Both the position numbers and the translations under genes were made by a program. The notes beneath the pieces are model-generated. The model saw nothing but the letters and a program-made list of their open reading frames with translations. It made no database searches and had not been told where the DNA came from. A stretch of DNA of 64,000 bases from an uncultured Caulobacterales bacterium (lineage in GTDB: Bacteria > Pseudomonadota > Alphaproteobacteria > Caulobacterales > Maricaulaceae), in contig CANNER010000002.1 in NCBI GenBank assembly GCA_947503715.1, forward strand, positions 797,109 through 861,108, given 5' to 3'. Below, in pieces: positions 38,073 to 47,790 of the stretch. Position 1 is the first letter of the stretch, and every line of letters starts with the position of its first letter.

Positions 38073-41000
38073 TCTCACCCCGCTCGAACAGGCGACACAT
38101 GCGCAGCGCATGGCGGCGGACCCGTCCGGCACGCGACTGGCCGCGGCTAATGCGGGATCGGGTAAGACACGCGTGCTAGTCTCCCGCGTGTCACGCATCC
38201 TCCTGCGCGGCGCGGACCCCGCCGATATTCTCTGCCTGACCTATACCAAGGCTGCCGCTGCCGAGATGCAGGAACGGCTCTTTTCCACTTTGGGCAGTTG
38301 GTCGGTCATGCGGGATGATCAATTGCGCGAGGAATTGACGGAGCTTTTCGGCCATCCACCGGAAGCGGAAAACCCTCCCGTTGCGTTGAATACGGCGCGG
38401 GAGCTCTTCGCCAAAGCGCTGGAAACACCGGAAGGGTTGAAGGTCCAGACCATCCACGCCTTCTGCGAACGCATCCTCTCCCGCTTTCCGATCGAGGCGG
38501 GCATTCTACCGGGGTTCGAGCCGCTGGATGATGTCGATATTCTGGAGATACGGGCCAAGGTCGAGCAGCAAATTCTGATTGAGGCGATGGACGCACCCGA
38601 AGGCGATCTCGCCACGGCCCTGCGCCATCTCACCCTCGCAAAAGCCGATGCGTCGCTGGAGAGCCTATATGCGTGGATGGCGCGCTCGCCGCAGCAAGTG
38701 ACGGCGTGGGCCGCTAAGGGGACGGACGCTTTGGCGGAAAAACTCGATCTCGGGACCTTCCGCGATCCGGCACAAATCGCGCAGGATTTCTGGTTCGGCA
38801 TCGATCCCGACGAACTAACGCATGTGATTGGGGAATTGCGGTCGAGCAGCAGCAAGACCGATGTAAAGAATGGCGACACACTCTATGCCGCGTCGCAACT
38901 TATCGACCCGATGGCGAAGTTTCAGGCGCTCACCTCCGTCTGGCTGACGCAGAAGAACGAGCTCAAAAAACGTCTGGTTTTCGCCGCTACCCCGCTCCGC
39001 GCCTCGGCCTTTATCGAGACGGAGGCCGACCGTGTGTTGGAAACCTCCCAACGCCTGCGCGCCGTCGATATTTTCCGTCTGACGAAATCCGTGCAGGACA
39101 TCGCCGGACGTTATGCGGCGCTTTACCGCGACATGAAACACACCGCGCGAGGACTAGATTACTCCGACCAGATCCTCTTCGTCCGCCGCCTGCTGCAAAT
39201 GTCCGAAGCGGCGGAGTGGGTGCGGTATAAGCTGGATGGGGGTATCTCGCATATTCTACTGGACGAGGCGCAGGATACGGCGCCGGAACAGTGGGAAATT
39301 ATTAACATCCTCGCCGAACCGTTCTTTCAGGCAAATCCCGATGATGATCCAAATAAACCGCGCACGCTCTTTGCTGTTGGGGATGAAAAGCAGTCTATTT
39401 ACGGATTTCAGGGCGCGAAGCCGGAGCAGTTTCTGACAGAAATCCACCGACGGTCCAAGTATGCAACCACCGACATTCGCATGCGCATGTCCTTCCGCTC
39501 GACGCAGCATGTGCTGGATGTTGTCGATAGTTTCCTCGTCGAGACGGGCGGAATGCAGGCTATGTTCGATGCGCAGGAGTTTCCGCCCGCCTCGGACAAA
39601 GTCCGTCACATCGCGCATCGCGACGACACGGGCCTGGTCGAATTCTGGCCGATCACGCCGCCACCGGAAAAGCCGGAAGAGCGCGAACCGTGGGACACAA
39701 CGCCCGTCGATTCGACAGGGCAGGGCCATCAGGTCGAAGTCCTCGCCAAGACGATTGCCGGACAGGTCAAAAGCTGGATTGATGAAAAGGCACCCATTTT
39801 TGATCGTGGGTTGGGCAAAACGCGCCCCACAAAACCGCAGGACGTGCTCATCCTTGTGCGGCGGCGCGGGGATTTGTTCGACGCCCTCATCCGGCAGCTT
39901 AAACGCCATGAAATCCCGATTGCGGGCGCGGACCGTTTGACATTATCTGACGCGATTATCGTCAAAGATCTGCTGGCCCTGTCACGCTTCTGCCTTTTGC
40001 CGAGTGATGATCTCTCCCTCGCCGAAGTCCTGAAGTCGCCGATCATCGGATATGATGATGAGCAGTTGATGCAGGTCGCAATTGGACGGAAGGGCACATT
40101 ATTCGCGGCGCTGAAAGAGCGTGATGCGGCGGCGGCTGACGTGCTGACATCGGCCCTGAAAGCCTCTCAAAATCTCACGCCCTTCGACTTCTACGCCCGT
40201 TTTCTGGATGTGGAATATAAGGGCGCGTCGATGCGGAAACGTTTCTATAAGCGCCTCTCCCTCGAAGCCCGCGACGCGTTGGAAGCGTTTCTGGATCAGG
40301 CTCTGGCGCATCAATCGCGCATGGCGCCGAATCTGCAAACCTTCTTGAAAGCATTCTCCGAAGGCGATGTGCAGATCAAACGGGAGCTGGACGGCAATAT
40401 CTCCGAGGTCCGCGTGATGACCGTGCACGGGGCCAAGGGGCTGGAAGCGCCGATTGTCATCCTGCCGGATACGACATCTGTGCCGACCGAACGGGATATT
40501 ATACTGCCCGACGGGGACGGCGGTTATGTCTGGAAACCGGCCTCCGGCGATACGGTCCCATTTGTCGATAAGGCCAAGACGGAAGCCGAAGCGCGGACTT
40601 CGCAGGAACAATTGCGCTTGCTCTATGTCGCGATGACGCGGGCTGAATCGCGCCTGATCATTTGCGGCCCGCATGTCGGCGGGGCAACGACGAAGCTGAA
40701 ATCGGGCTGCTGGTATGACTGGATGTCGCGCGCAATGGAGGCCTTGGGTGCGGAGACGGCGCAGCGCAAGTTGAACGGCGAGGTTACGGATGTTCTTGTC
40801 TATGGCGGCGCGGCGGAAGCGTTTACCGATGAGGTCGTCCCTCGTGAGGAGACCCAAATACCCTTGCCCGACTGGATACACACACCCGCTGCACCGGAAG
40901 GACGTGGTCAACGCGTGACACCGTCCCACCTGCTGTCGGATCCCCCTTTGGAAGCCGCTATGCGGTCCCCGGGGAAAGCCCGCGACGCGTCTGTTTTTCT

Positions 41001-41517
41001 ACGGGGAAATTTGACTCATAAATTACTCGAAGTTCTACCGGAGTTCCCTGTAGACCGCCGCCGCGATGTTGCGGCGACCATAGTGTCAGGTCACGCGAAC
41101 CTCCCCGACGGCTTGGGCGAGACGGTGATTGAAGAGGTTTTCGCCGTGCTGGACAATCCTGACTTTGCGGAGATTTTCGCCGCCGGGTCTCGGGCTGAGG
41201 TCAGCCTTGCAGGCTCCGCCTCTGGCCTGCCGGACCATCTCTATTTGAATGCGCAAATCGACCGTCTCCGCGTGACTGAGACAGAAGTCTTCATCGTGGA
41301 TTATAAATCCAACCGTCCGCCACCGTCCGACCCCGCCAATGTGTCCGATCTCTATCTGGGGCAGATGGCGGCTTACCGGGAACTCGCGCGGGAAATTTAT
41401 CCAAATAGGGATGTGCGCTGTGCCCTGCTCTGGACGGACGGCCCGTCCTTGATGGAGCTCCCAAAACCGTTATTGGACGAATCCTTGAAGACTATTGCTG
41501 CACTCCCTATCTCCTGA
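38065..41517 (+). CDS. addA: double-strand break repair helicase-nuclease AddA
   Basis: 1150 residues from a GTG at 38065 with AGGGGAGGGGA upstream. UvrD-type helicase: Walker A AANAGSGKTRVLVSRV (about 27-42), DExx LLDEAQDTAPEQW, the GDEKQSIYGFQGAKP motif, VMTVHGAKGLEAPIVILPD and LLYVAMTRAESRLI. The C-terminal nuclease core is AQIDRLRV...VFIVDYKSNRPPP. It unwinds and resects broken ends to load RecA at Chi-like sites. Confidence 0.98.
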   Translation: MTDLTPLEQATHAQRMAADPSGTRLAAANAGSGKTRVLVSRVSRILLRGADPADILCLTYTKAAAAEMQERLFSTLGSWSVMRDDQLREELTELFGHPPEAENPPVALNTARELFAKALETPEGLKVQTIHAFCERILSRFPIEAGILPGFEPLDDVDILEIRAKVEQQILIEAMDAPEGDLATALRHLTLAKADASLESLYAWMARSPQQVTAWAAKGTDALAEKLDLGTFRDPAQIAQDFWFGIDPDELTHVIGELRSSSSKTDVKNGDTLYAASQLIDPMAKFQALTSVWLTQKNELKKRLVFAATPLRASAFIETEADRVLETSQRLRAVDIFRLTKSVQDIAGRYAALYRDMKHTARGLDYSDQILFVRRLLQMSEAAEWVRYKLDGGISHILLDEAQDTAPEQWEIINILAEPFFQANPDDDPNKPRTLFAVGDEKQSIYGFQGAKPEQFLTEIHRRSKYATTDIRMRMSFRSTQHVLDVVDSFLVETGGMQAMFDAQEFPPASDKVRHIAHRDDTGLVEFWPITPPPEKPEEREPWDTTPVDSTGQGHQVEVLAKTIAGQVKSWIDEKAPIFDRGLGKTRPTKPQDVLILVRRRGDLFDALIRQLKRHEIPIAGADRLTLSDAIIVKDLLALSRFCLLPSDDLSLAEVLKSPIIGYDDEQLMQVAIGRKGTLFAALKERDAAAADVLTSALKASQNLTPFDFYARFLDVEYKGASMRKRFYKRLSLEARDALEAFLDQALAHQSRMAPNLQTFLKAFSEGDVQIKRELDGNISEVRVMTVHGAKGLEAPIVILPDTTSVPTERDIILPDGDGGYVWKPASGDTVPFVDKAKTEAEARTSQEQLRLLYVAMTRAESRLIICGPHVGGATTKLKSGCWYDWMSRAMEALGAETAQRKLNGEVTDVLVYGGAAEAFTDEVVPREETQIPLPDWIHTPAAPEGRGQRVTPSHLLSDPPLEAAMRSPGKARDASVFLRGNLTHKLLEVLPEFPVDRRRDVAATIVSGHANLPDGLGETVIEEVFAVLDNPDFAEIFAAGSRAEVSLAGSASGLPDHLYLNAQIDRLRVTETEVFIVDYKSNRPPPSDPANVSDLYLGQMAAYRELAREIYPNRDVRCALLWTDGPSLMELPKPLLDESLKTIAALPIS

Positions 41518-41548
41518 GTCACGAATTCAGCCAGTGTAGGAGAATCTC

Positions 41549-41869
41549 ATGGCGACTGTAAAAGTATCGGACGCGTCTTTTGCTGAGGACGTCCTTCAAT
41601 CCTCGACACCTGTCTTGGTCGACTTCTGGGCGGAATGGTGCGGCCCGTGTAAGCAGATTGGCCCCGCACTGGAGGATATTTCCGAGGAAATGGGCGACCG
41701 CATGAAAATTGCCAAGGTCAATATTGACGAGAGCCCCGACACGCCCGGTAAGTTTCACGTGCGAGGTATTCCAACGCTGATGATCTTCAAAGACGGTCAG
41801 GTCGTCGCGACAAAAGTCGGCGCGATGACAAAATCCAAATTGACAGAATGGGTTGAAGAGCACGCCTAG
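41549..41869 (+). CDS. trxA: thioredoxin 1
   Basis: 106 residues, full length, with active site WCGPC (Cys31, Cys34) and the cis-Pro loop [11 protein letters not shown]. It reduces cytoplasmic disulfides. It lies 31 bp after addA with GGAG before the ATG and is closed by the terminator at 41894. The addA-trxA order is also known from Caulobacter. Confidence 0.98.
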   Translation: MATVKVSDASFAEDVLQSSTPVLVDFWAEWCGPCKQIGPALEDISEEMGDRMKIAKVNIDESPDTPGKFHVRGIPTLMIFKDGQVVATKVGAMTKSKLTEWVEEHA

Positions 41870-41893
41870 GCCTACTCACAGTCCCGCTTAATC

Positions 41894-41919
41894 ACGCCGT
41901 CCCTCGGGGCGGCGTTTTT
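41894..41919 (+). terminator. Rho-independent terminator after trxA
   Basis: Stem ACGCCG(T)CCC / GGGCGGCGT with a short TCG loop and one bulge, followed by five T. It lies 25 bp behind the trxA stop and closes the tsaE-to-trxA run. Confidence 0.9.
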
Positions 41920-41977
41920 CATTCGGGCTCGGAACTCTCCCCCACCTTTGTGCATTTATCAGGGGAAGGAGAAAATT

Positions 41978-42307
41978 ATGCCCGATTCTGATTTGAACAT
42001 TGCCGCCGTCGATACGGCGATTAATTCCGATGGTTATATGCCCGGTCTCGCCAATCCAACGACGGTGGCGGAAATCAAAGACATATATATGTCCAGCCAA
42101 TTTCCGGTCCAGCAACGTGTTGAACAGTTGCAGGAACTGCGCAGCGAAATGATCTCTCGCGATAGCGCCGATGTCGAAGCCGGTCTCGCGCCCCTCATTG
42201 ACGAAATAGACCGCGGGCTGGAAAAGCTAAAAAGTGGCGGTCGCGGAAATGCAGATCCGGACGTGACGAACCATCTTGATACAGCCGTCAATCCGGAAAA
42301 TCTGTAA
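41978..42307 (+). CDS. small hypothetical protein
   Basis: 109 residues from ATG 41978, preceded by AGGGGAAGGAG. Acidic and mostly helical: VQQRVEQLQELRSEMISRDSADVEAGLAPLIDEIDRGLEKLK, with a short glycine and acidic tail (SGGRGNADPDVTNHLDTAVNPENL). No signal peptide, membrane helix or Cys. No known family recognised. It stands 40 bp before the redoxin gene in the same direction, so they may share a transcript. Confidence 0.7.
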   Translation: MPDSDLNIAAVDTAINSDGYMPGLANPTTVAEIKDIYMSSQFPVQQRVEQLQELRSEMISRDSADVEAGLAPLIDEIDRGLEKLKSGGRGNADPDVTNHLDTAVNPENL

Positions 42308-42347
42308 ATTCGATTTTACGCACCAAAATTATTTAAAAGGTTTCTAT

Positions 42348-42875
42348 ATGCCCGAATTAATTAATCCCAAAAGCCGCGTACCCGAGCTTGACCTGCCACT
42401 GTTGGGTGGGGGTCAGTTTGATATACATGAGGCTGAACCGGAAAACTTTACGCTCATTGTTGTTTATCGCGGCCTGCATTGTCCGAAATGTAAGGACCAA
42501 TTGCAGGCGATTGACCCGATGGTTGAGGATTTGAAATCACGCGGTTATGATATTGTAGCCGTTTCTATGGACGGTGAAGCCCGCGCAAGGAAAGCCCGAA
42601 AGGACTGGGAAATCGAGAATATTCCGATTGCTTATGACATGGGATTACTGACAGCCAAAAGCTGGGGGCTCTTTATCTCTGACAAACGCGAAGGTAGCGA
42701 TGAGCCCAATCTCTTTTCTGAACCGGGGTTATTTGTCGTCAAACCTGACGGCTCACTCTATGCCGAATATATCCAGAACACACCATTTGGACGTCCGCCT
42801 TTGGACGAGGTCGCGAATGGTTTGGATTTCGTCGTTAAGCACGATTACCCAACACGCGGCACGAGTGTCGCCTAA
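42348..42875 (+). CDS. AhpC/TSA-family redoxin (peroxiredoxin-like)
   Basis: 175 residues. The thioredoxin-fold core LIVVYRGLHCPKCKDQLQAI has a CxxC pair (Cys45, Cys48), which differs from the single peroxidatic Cys of typical peroxiredoxins and points to a redoxin acting like a bacterioferritin comigratory/ResA-type reductase. VAVSMDGEARARKARKDWEI is typical of the peroxiredoxin-like family. Start at 42348 preferred; the frame is open to 42276. Convergent with folC, overlapping 4 bp. Confidence 0.85.
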   Translation: MPELINPKSRVPELDLPLLGGGQFDIHEAEPENFTLIVVYRGLHCPKCKDQLQAIDPMVEDLKSRGYDIVAVSMDGEARARKARKDWEIENIPIAYDMGLLTAKSWGLFISDKREGSDEPNLFSEPGLFVVKPDGSLYAEYIQNTPFGRPPLDEVANGLDFVVKHDYPTRGTSVA

Positions 42876-44179
42876 GCGTTCAGGACCTGCCCCGCGAGAT
42901 AGAGTGAGCCGCAGATCAAGATACGCGGTGGGATGATCGGCTCTGTGACTTCCTGACGCGAGAGCGCTTCGCCTGTATTGATTGCGCGCTGCACGGCGGC
43001 GGTGAGGTTTTTCCCGATCTGCCCAATCATGCCCCGATTTTCCGCAAGTTCTTTTATCGTCTCAGGTGAGAGAGCTGGGGAGCCGGGAATATCGACCGCG
43101 ACAACGGAGCTGGCCAATCCTGTAAACGCGTCCAGAAATACGCCCGCATCTTTGTTCCCCAATATCCCCATGACAAGGACGAGAACGCATGGCCTGCGAT
43201 CCTGCAGCTCTGCCATGACGGTTGCAAGGGCTGCCGCCGCGTGGGGGTTATGGCCGCCATCCAGCCAAAGTTCGCCGCCGCTTTCCGCGACCATCTCGGC
43301 AAAGGGGCCTGTTGTCAGATTTTGCATCCGCGCGGGCCAAGTTACCGTTTTCAAGCCGTCTGCAATGGCCTTATCTGAAATCCCTATGGACCGTGCGGTT
43401 GCAATGGCGACACCGGCATTCTCAATCTGATGCGCACCTATGAGTGCGGGGCGGGGGAGGTCAAGTAAGGCATCATCGGAGTCAAAGACCATCCGGTCAT
43501 GTTGACGATAGGCGCGGAAATCTTCCGTCAGGAACTGAATAGGTGCATGGTGTTTGGTGGCTTCATTCCGCAGGACAGAGGCGGCGATATCTTCCTGCCG
43601 ACCGACAAAAACGGGAATCTTGTGTTTAATAATGCCTGCCTTTTCACGAGCAATGCCTGTGAGTTCCCGACCTAGAAATTCCGCATGATCGTAATTAATG
43701 GGCGTGATGATGGAGGCGACTGGTTCAAACACATTCGTCGCATCATAACGCCCGCCAAGCCCGACTTCGATCAGGGCGTAATCCGCAGGACTTTCGGAAA
43801 ACGCGAGGAAAGCGGCGGCGGTTGTGGCCTCAAAAAATGAGAGAGGTTCACCGCCATTGGCGTCCATCACCCGTTGCAGGACATCTAAAAGTGCCGGGTC
43901 ATTAATCTCTTTTGATCCCGCCGTAATCCGTTCATTGAACCGCACGAGATGCGGCGAAGTATAAACGTGAGCTGTTTTGCCTTCAGCCTCAATCATGGCG
44001 CGCAGGAAAGCCGTCGTGGAGCCTTTGCCATTCGTTCCCGCAATATGAATTGCGGGTGGCAGACGTAAATGCGGATTGCCGAGTTTTCCTAAAACAGAGA
44101 GAACCCGGTCGAGACCGAGATCAATTTTCTTCGGATGCAGCGCCGAGAGTTGCGCCAGAACCTTATCTAAATCCGACAT
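42872..44179 (-). CDS. folC: bifunctional folylpolyglutamate/dihydrofolate synthase
   Basis: 435 residues. HIAGTNGKGSTTAFLRAM is the P-loop, HLVRFNERI and PINYDHAEFLGREL are family stretches, and LDGGHNPHAA ends the Mur-ligase-like core. It adds glutamate to dihydropteroate and folate. ATG 44179 overlaps the accD stop by one base (TAATG); the pair is also co-transcribed in other alphaproteobacteria. Confidence 0.96.
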   Translation of the reverse strand: MSDLDKVLAQLSALHPKKIDLGLDRVLSVLGKLGNPHLRLPPAIHIAGTNGKGSTTAFLRAMIEAEGKTAHVYTSPHLVRFNERITAGSKEINDPALLDVLQRVMDANGGEPLSFFEATTAAAFLAFSESPADYALIEVGLGGRYDATNVFEPVASIITPINYDHAEFLGRELTGIAREKAGIIKHKIPVFVGRQEDIAASVLRNEATKHHAPIQFLTEDFRAYRQHDRMVFDSDDALLDLPRPALIGAHQIENAGVAIATARSIGISDKAIADGLKTVTWPARMQNLTTGPFAEMVAESGGELWLDGGHNPHAAAALATVMAELQDRRPCVLVLVMGILGNKDAGVFLDAFTGLASSVVAVDIPGSPALSPETIKELAENRGMIGQIGKNLTAAVQRAINTGEALSRQEVTEPIIPPRILICGSLYLAGQVLNA

Positions 44180-45057
44180 TATGCGGGGATAGGTTCGGCA
44201 CACGGTTCCGCGCTTTGCTGCGTTAGTACGGCGAGGATATCACCCAGAACTTTGCGCATCTCGCCCCGTGCAACCACACGGTCGATCATGCCGTGTTCTT
44301 CCAAATATTCGGCGCGTTGGAAGCCTTCCGGTAATTTTTCACGGATTGTTTCCTCAATCACACGTGGCCCCGCAAAACAAATCAGCGCACCTGGTTCGGC
44401 CAAATGAACATCGCCTATCATGGCGTAACTTGCCGTGACGCCGCCCGTTGTCGGGTCACAAAGGACGACGATATAGGGGAGGTTATTTTCGCGCATTTCC
44501 TGCACGGCAATCGTGGTGCGCGGCATTTGCATGAGGGAGAGTGCGCCTTCTTGCATGCGTGCCCCGCCTGCAGCTGTGAACACGACGAGCGGTAGCTTAT
44601 GCGCCACGGCATATTCCGCCGCCGCGATGAAACCTTCACCCGCCGCCATGCCAAGAGAGCCACCCATAAAGGCAAAGTTCTGCACGAGGATGACGGTTCG
44701 AATACCGCGAATATTTCCAACGCCGATAGACATCGCATCCTGATCGCCGGTCTTGGCCCGTGCCTTTTTTAGGCGGTCCGTATATTTCTGGTCATCCTTG
44801 AATTTGAGCGGATCTTTGGCGACTTCGGGTGTCGCGACCTCTTCATATTTTGCATCGTCAAAGGTGTAATCCATCCGCATATCCGGCCCAATCCGCATAT
44901 GGTGTCCGGCCGGCGTGACGTGCAACAATCCGGGTAGGTCGGCGGAGAACACCATCTCCCCCGATTTCGGACATTTCACCCAGAGATTGTCGGGCGTGTC
45001 CTTCTTCGTAAAGATGGATTTAACGCCGGGCGGCGTGAGTTTCGTGAGCCAGTTCAT
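44179..45057 (-). CDS. accD: acetyl-CoA carboxylase carboxyltransferase subunit beta
   Basis: 292 residues. The carboxyltransferase core (DPLKFKDDQKYTDRLKKA, FAFMGGSLGMAAGE, TAAGGARMQEG, LCDPTTGGVTASYAMIGD) is complete. The N-terminal zinc ribbon is degenerate: only Cys29 of the expected four remains (VKCPKSGEM, then HVTPAGHH). Loss of the zinc Cys is usual in alphaproteobacterial AccD. It makes malonyl-CoA with AccA, AccB and AccC. folC follows with a one-base overlap. Confidence 0.97.
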   Translation of the reverse strand: MNWLTKLTPPGVKSIFTKKDTPDNLWVKCPKSGEMVFSADLPGLLHVTPAGHHMRIGPDMRMDYTFDDAKYEEVATPEVAKDPLKFKDDQKYTDRLKKARAKTGDQDAMSIGVGNIRGIRTVILVQNFAFMGGSLGMAAGEGFIAAAEYAVAHKLPLVVFTAAGGARMQEGALSLMQMPRTTIAVQEMRENNLPYIVVLCDPTTGGVTASYAMIGDVHLAEPGALICFAGPRVIEETIREKLPEGFQRAEYLEEHGMIDRVVARGEMRKVLGDILAVLTQQSAEPCAEPIPA

Positions 45058-45090
45058 AGCGCGGAGCCTTGGCCTATTTTGACGGGCTTT

Positions 45091-45816
45091 TCAAGCTGGC
45101 AGAAGAAAGCTGTTCACTGTCAGGCGTCCTGTTTCTGGTGAGGTGGTAAAGGCCGGGGCTTCACCTAAATCGCCGGAATGTATCGTCGTGCTGGAATAAA
45201 TGATCGCGCGGTTAAAGGCGGCGGGTACAGATTTGAGCAAAGTGTATCCGTCCCCACTTTCGCCGAAATATCCGGTCCGGCGCAAGCTATGGTCTTGCAC
45301 ATCCGCCCGTCTAGCTGTTTCAAAATCGGCATCCCGCTCGCGTGTTACAGTCTCCCATCCCGTGCGCTCATGGCGGTAGAAGTTTGTTCCGCCTTGGTCA
45401 GGACCACAGAGGTAATGCAGGAGCGCAATTTTTCGATCACTGCCGCCGTCATAATGCGGATAGCGTTGAAAAGGCGACAACTCATCCGGCGGTGTTGTGA
45501 CATAAGAAAAATTACAGGCTTCAAATTTCATGGTGCCGGGCTGCTCAAATGCATGGGCCAAAATGAAGCCGATTGCGGGGAAAAGCGGCTGTAGATATTG
45601 CGGCGGGGCAGGGGCCTGCATACCCGGATAATGCGGGTTCATCCGCTTATAAATCAGGGTTTTGCTATGCTCAACTAATCGCTTGGCGTTTGGAGAGAAA
45701 TTATCAATCACGACAATAACCTGCCCCGTTTCGCCGTAGCGGATTTGCGATACGTCCCAACCAAAAGGCAGAGCTTTGAGCTTATCTATCTGGGGCGGGG
45801 TCAATCCAGCGGGCAT
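45091..45816 (-). CDS. DUF6445-family protein
   Basis: About 241 residues from ATG 45816 (MPAGLTPPQID); the frame is open upstream to 46047 into the divergent gene, which is not credible. Signature stretches are FEACNFSYVTTPPDELSPFQRYPHYD, ALLHYLCGPDQGGTNFYRHERTG and YSSTTIHSGDLG. The HYD...H pattern recalls Fe(II)/2-oxoglutarate oxygenase folds (inference). In other marine Caulobacterales such genes lie with TonB receptors or halogenases; none is adjacent here. Confidence 0.7.
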   Translation of the reverse strand: MPAGLTPPQIDKLKALPFGWDVSQIRYGETGQVIVVIDNFSPNAKRLVEHSKTLIYKRMNPHYPGMQAPAPPQYLQPLFPAIGFILAHAFEQPGTMKFEACNFSYVTTPPDELSPFQRYPHYDGGSDRKIALLHYLCGPDQGGTNFYRHERTGWETVTRERDADFETARRADVQDHSLRRTGYFGESGDGYTLLKSVPAAFNRAIIYSSTTIHSGDLGEAPAFTTSPETGRLTVNSFLLPA

Positions 45817-45897
45817 GGGGTGACATATCGACAAAAACGACACGTCACAAGCCGGACACCCTTGCCAGTTGCGGCGTGACAGGTTTAACCTTCTTCT

Positions 45898-47790
45898 ATG
45901 GATCAGACACCCGACATGGATAGCTCCGAGACAGGCGCAAAAATGACGACGCTCCCCTTGTGGGACCGGGCGTCGCGCACGATGAAAGTGCTCTGGACAG
46001 GTCTGGGGGCCTTGGCCACGCTGGGCGGCGTGGTTGGGCTGTTCCAAGTTCTGTCCATGAATGCTTTGTCAGACAAATCGGCGGAGAAATCTGGCCAAGA
46101 GAAGATCATCGAAATGGTCCAGAGCGGAGATGTTAGCCTTGAAGAGGCTGAGCGTCTGGCCCGTGTCCTCTATGGCGATGAGAGCGCCCCCGATGGCAAT
46201 GTGACCGAGGCCATCCAAACACTGGCGACATCGGGCTCCGCGCGTCAAAAAGAAGCCATACAAATGATCGGACTGCGGCATTCGCGCGAGGAAGGTTTTG
46301 ATATTTTAGAGGCCGAGGCCAAGACGAGCGATGATTGGTTGCTGCTGGCAGAACTCTCTTATGGTCGGGATATTGAGCGATCCCTGAAAGCCATTCGGAA
46401 GTCGATTGCCCTCAATCCCGATAATTTCCGGGCTGTTGCGTTGCTGTCTCAAATTCAGGCGCGCAAGGGCGATTACACTGCGGCGGAACGCTCGGCAAAA
46501 ACAGCGGAGATGTTGGCCGATACGTCATTGCAAAAGGTGATGGCGACGACCTCCACGTTAGGCATTCTCATTTCTGCTGGCGGTGTGGCGGACATGCCGG
46601 ACGCTATTGCGGCGCTTGAGCGCGAGATGGCGGCTTTGGAAGCGCAGAGCGATATTGAAACCCTACCGGAAACCTTCGCATCAAAGCGGGAGATGGAAAA
46701 TCATCCGGCTTGGGCTGTCGCCACGTCACACCAGATTTTATCCAGTGCGAAAGCCGGCTTAAGAGATTTTGAGGCGGCTAATGAGGATATTGAGCGATCA
46801 ATCGCCCTATATGAACAGCTTTTAAAATCAGCCCCGCAAGATGACCGGACGGGTGTGATGCGCCGGATCAGTGGAGCCTATGATGTTCCGATTTTCATCG
46901 CCTATAGCGAAGAGAATTTCGAAGAAGTCGCCCAGATTGGCGAGCGCCAATTGGAAATCGCCCGTCGGATTGCCGAGACGGGTGACGCACGCGGCATCGC
47001 CGATCTGCCTCGTGCCTATTCGGCTTATTCGGGCTTACTGTTCTGGGCGAAGGAGGGAGAACGATCCCTCGAGGCAATGGACCGCGCCGTCACACTCAGC
47101 CGTGCAGCGGCTGACCGTCGACCGGACGATGCTGATCTGGCGATGGACCATGTACAATTTGAATTGAGCAAGGCCTTGCTAGAACAGAGTCTCGGGAAAG
47201 AAGGGGATTTGGTGGACCGGCTCGATACCGTCCTGACAGATTTGGAAACGGCCCTCACGGGCACGGAAGATGAAGAAACCAGTAAATCCTGGGGCCGTTA
47301 TCGTAGCATTGTTTACGGTATTCAGAATTTCTTCAAAGAATATGAGACCGAGAGTACGGATAAAATTGCTGAAGATTTGACCGAGCGCGCGATTGGGTTT
47401 CTGAATGCCGAGATCGCGTCGCGGCCGGATGCGCATGACCCGCGCCATACACGCTTTTACATCCTCTTTTTACAAGCCAGTGAGCGGGGTGAAAAAGAGG
47501 GCTATGAGGCCGGTCGTGCCGCCTATCGCAATCTTTTAATTGACGCAGAAGCCATCCCGCCGACGGAAGAGGAGCCGGATGTTGTGGAGCTGTCACGACT
47601 CACAATTCTACATTCTATCGTGATATTAAAAGGCGGAGATGTTGAGCCGAAAGACCGTCCGGAATTGGAAGAGGCGCTCTCACTCGCGCGGTCACTGGAC
47701 GCACAGGGAAAGCTGACGACGCGTTATCAGCAATATCTCAACGACCTAATTTCCATTCAGGACGGCACGAAAGTTTGGGAAGACGATTAG
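45898..47790 (+). CDS. membrane-anchored TPR protein
   Basis: 630 residues. A short cytoplasmic start, one membrane helix (about 31-53, VLWTGLGALATLGGVVGLFQVL), and a long helical repeat region with TPR-like units (WLLLAELSYGRDIERSLKAIRKSIALNPDNFRAVALLSQIQARKGDY). The middle and end are acidic helical repeats without a recognised enzyme domain. Likely a scaffold or sensor in the periplasm. Convergent with trpA (4-bp overlap). Nothing in the neighbourhood fixes its role. Confidence 0.75.
   Translation: MDQTPDMDSSETGAKMTTLPLWDRASRTMKVLWTGLGALATLGGVVGLFQVLSMNALSDKSAEKSGQEKIIEMVQSGDVSLEEAERLARVLYGDESAPDGNVTEAIQTLATSGSARQKEAIQMIGLRHSREEGFDILEAEAKTSDDWLLLAELSYGRDIERSLKAIRKSIALNPDNFRAVALLSQIQARKGDYTAAERSAKTAEMLADTSLQKVMATTSTLGILISAGGVADMPDAIAALEREMAALEAQSDIETLPETFASKREMENHPAWAVATSHQILSSAKAGLRDFEAANEDIERSIALYEQLLKSAPQDDRTGVMRRISGAYDVPIFIAYSEENFEEVAQIGERQLEIARRIAETGDARGIADLPRAYSAYSGLLFWAKEGERSLEAMDRAVTLSRAAADRRPDDADLAMDHVQFELSKALLEQSLGKEGDLVDRLDTVLTDLETALTGTEDEETSKSWGRYRSIVYGIQNFFKEYETESTDKIAEDLTERAIGFLNAEIASRPDAHDPRHTRFYILFLQASERGEKEGYEAGRAAYRNLLIDAEAIPPTEEEPDVVELSRLTILHSIVILKGGDVEPKDRPELEEALSLARSLDAQGKLTTRYQQYLNDLISIQDGTKVWEDD

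Noticed and set aside
44179..45057. AccD zinc-ribbon loss as a novelty
   Set aside because: Three of four Cys are missing, but this is usual in alphaproteobacterial AccD.
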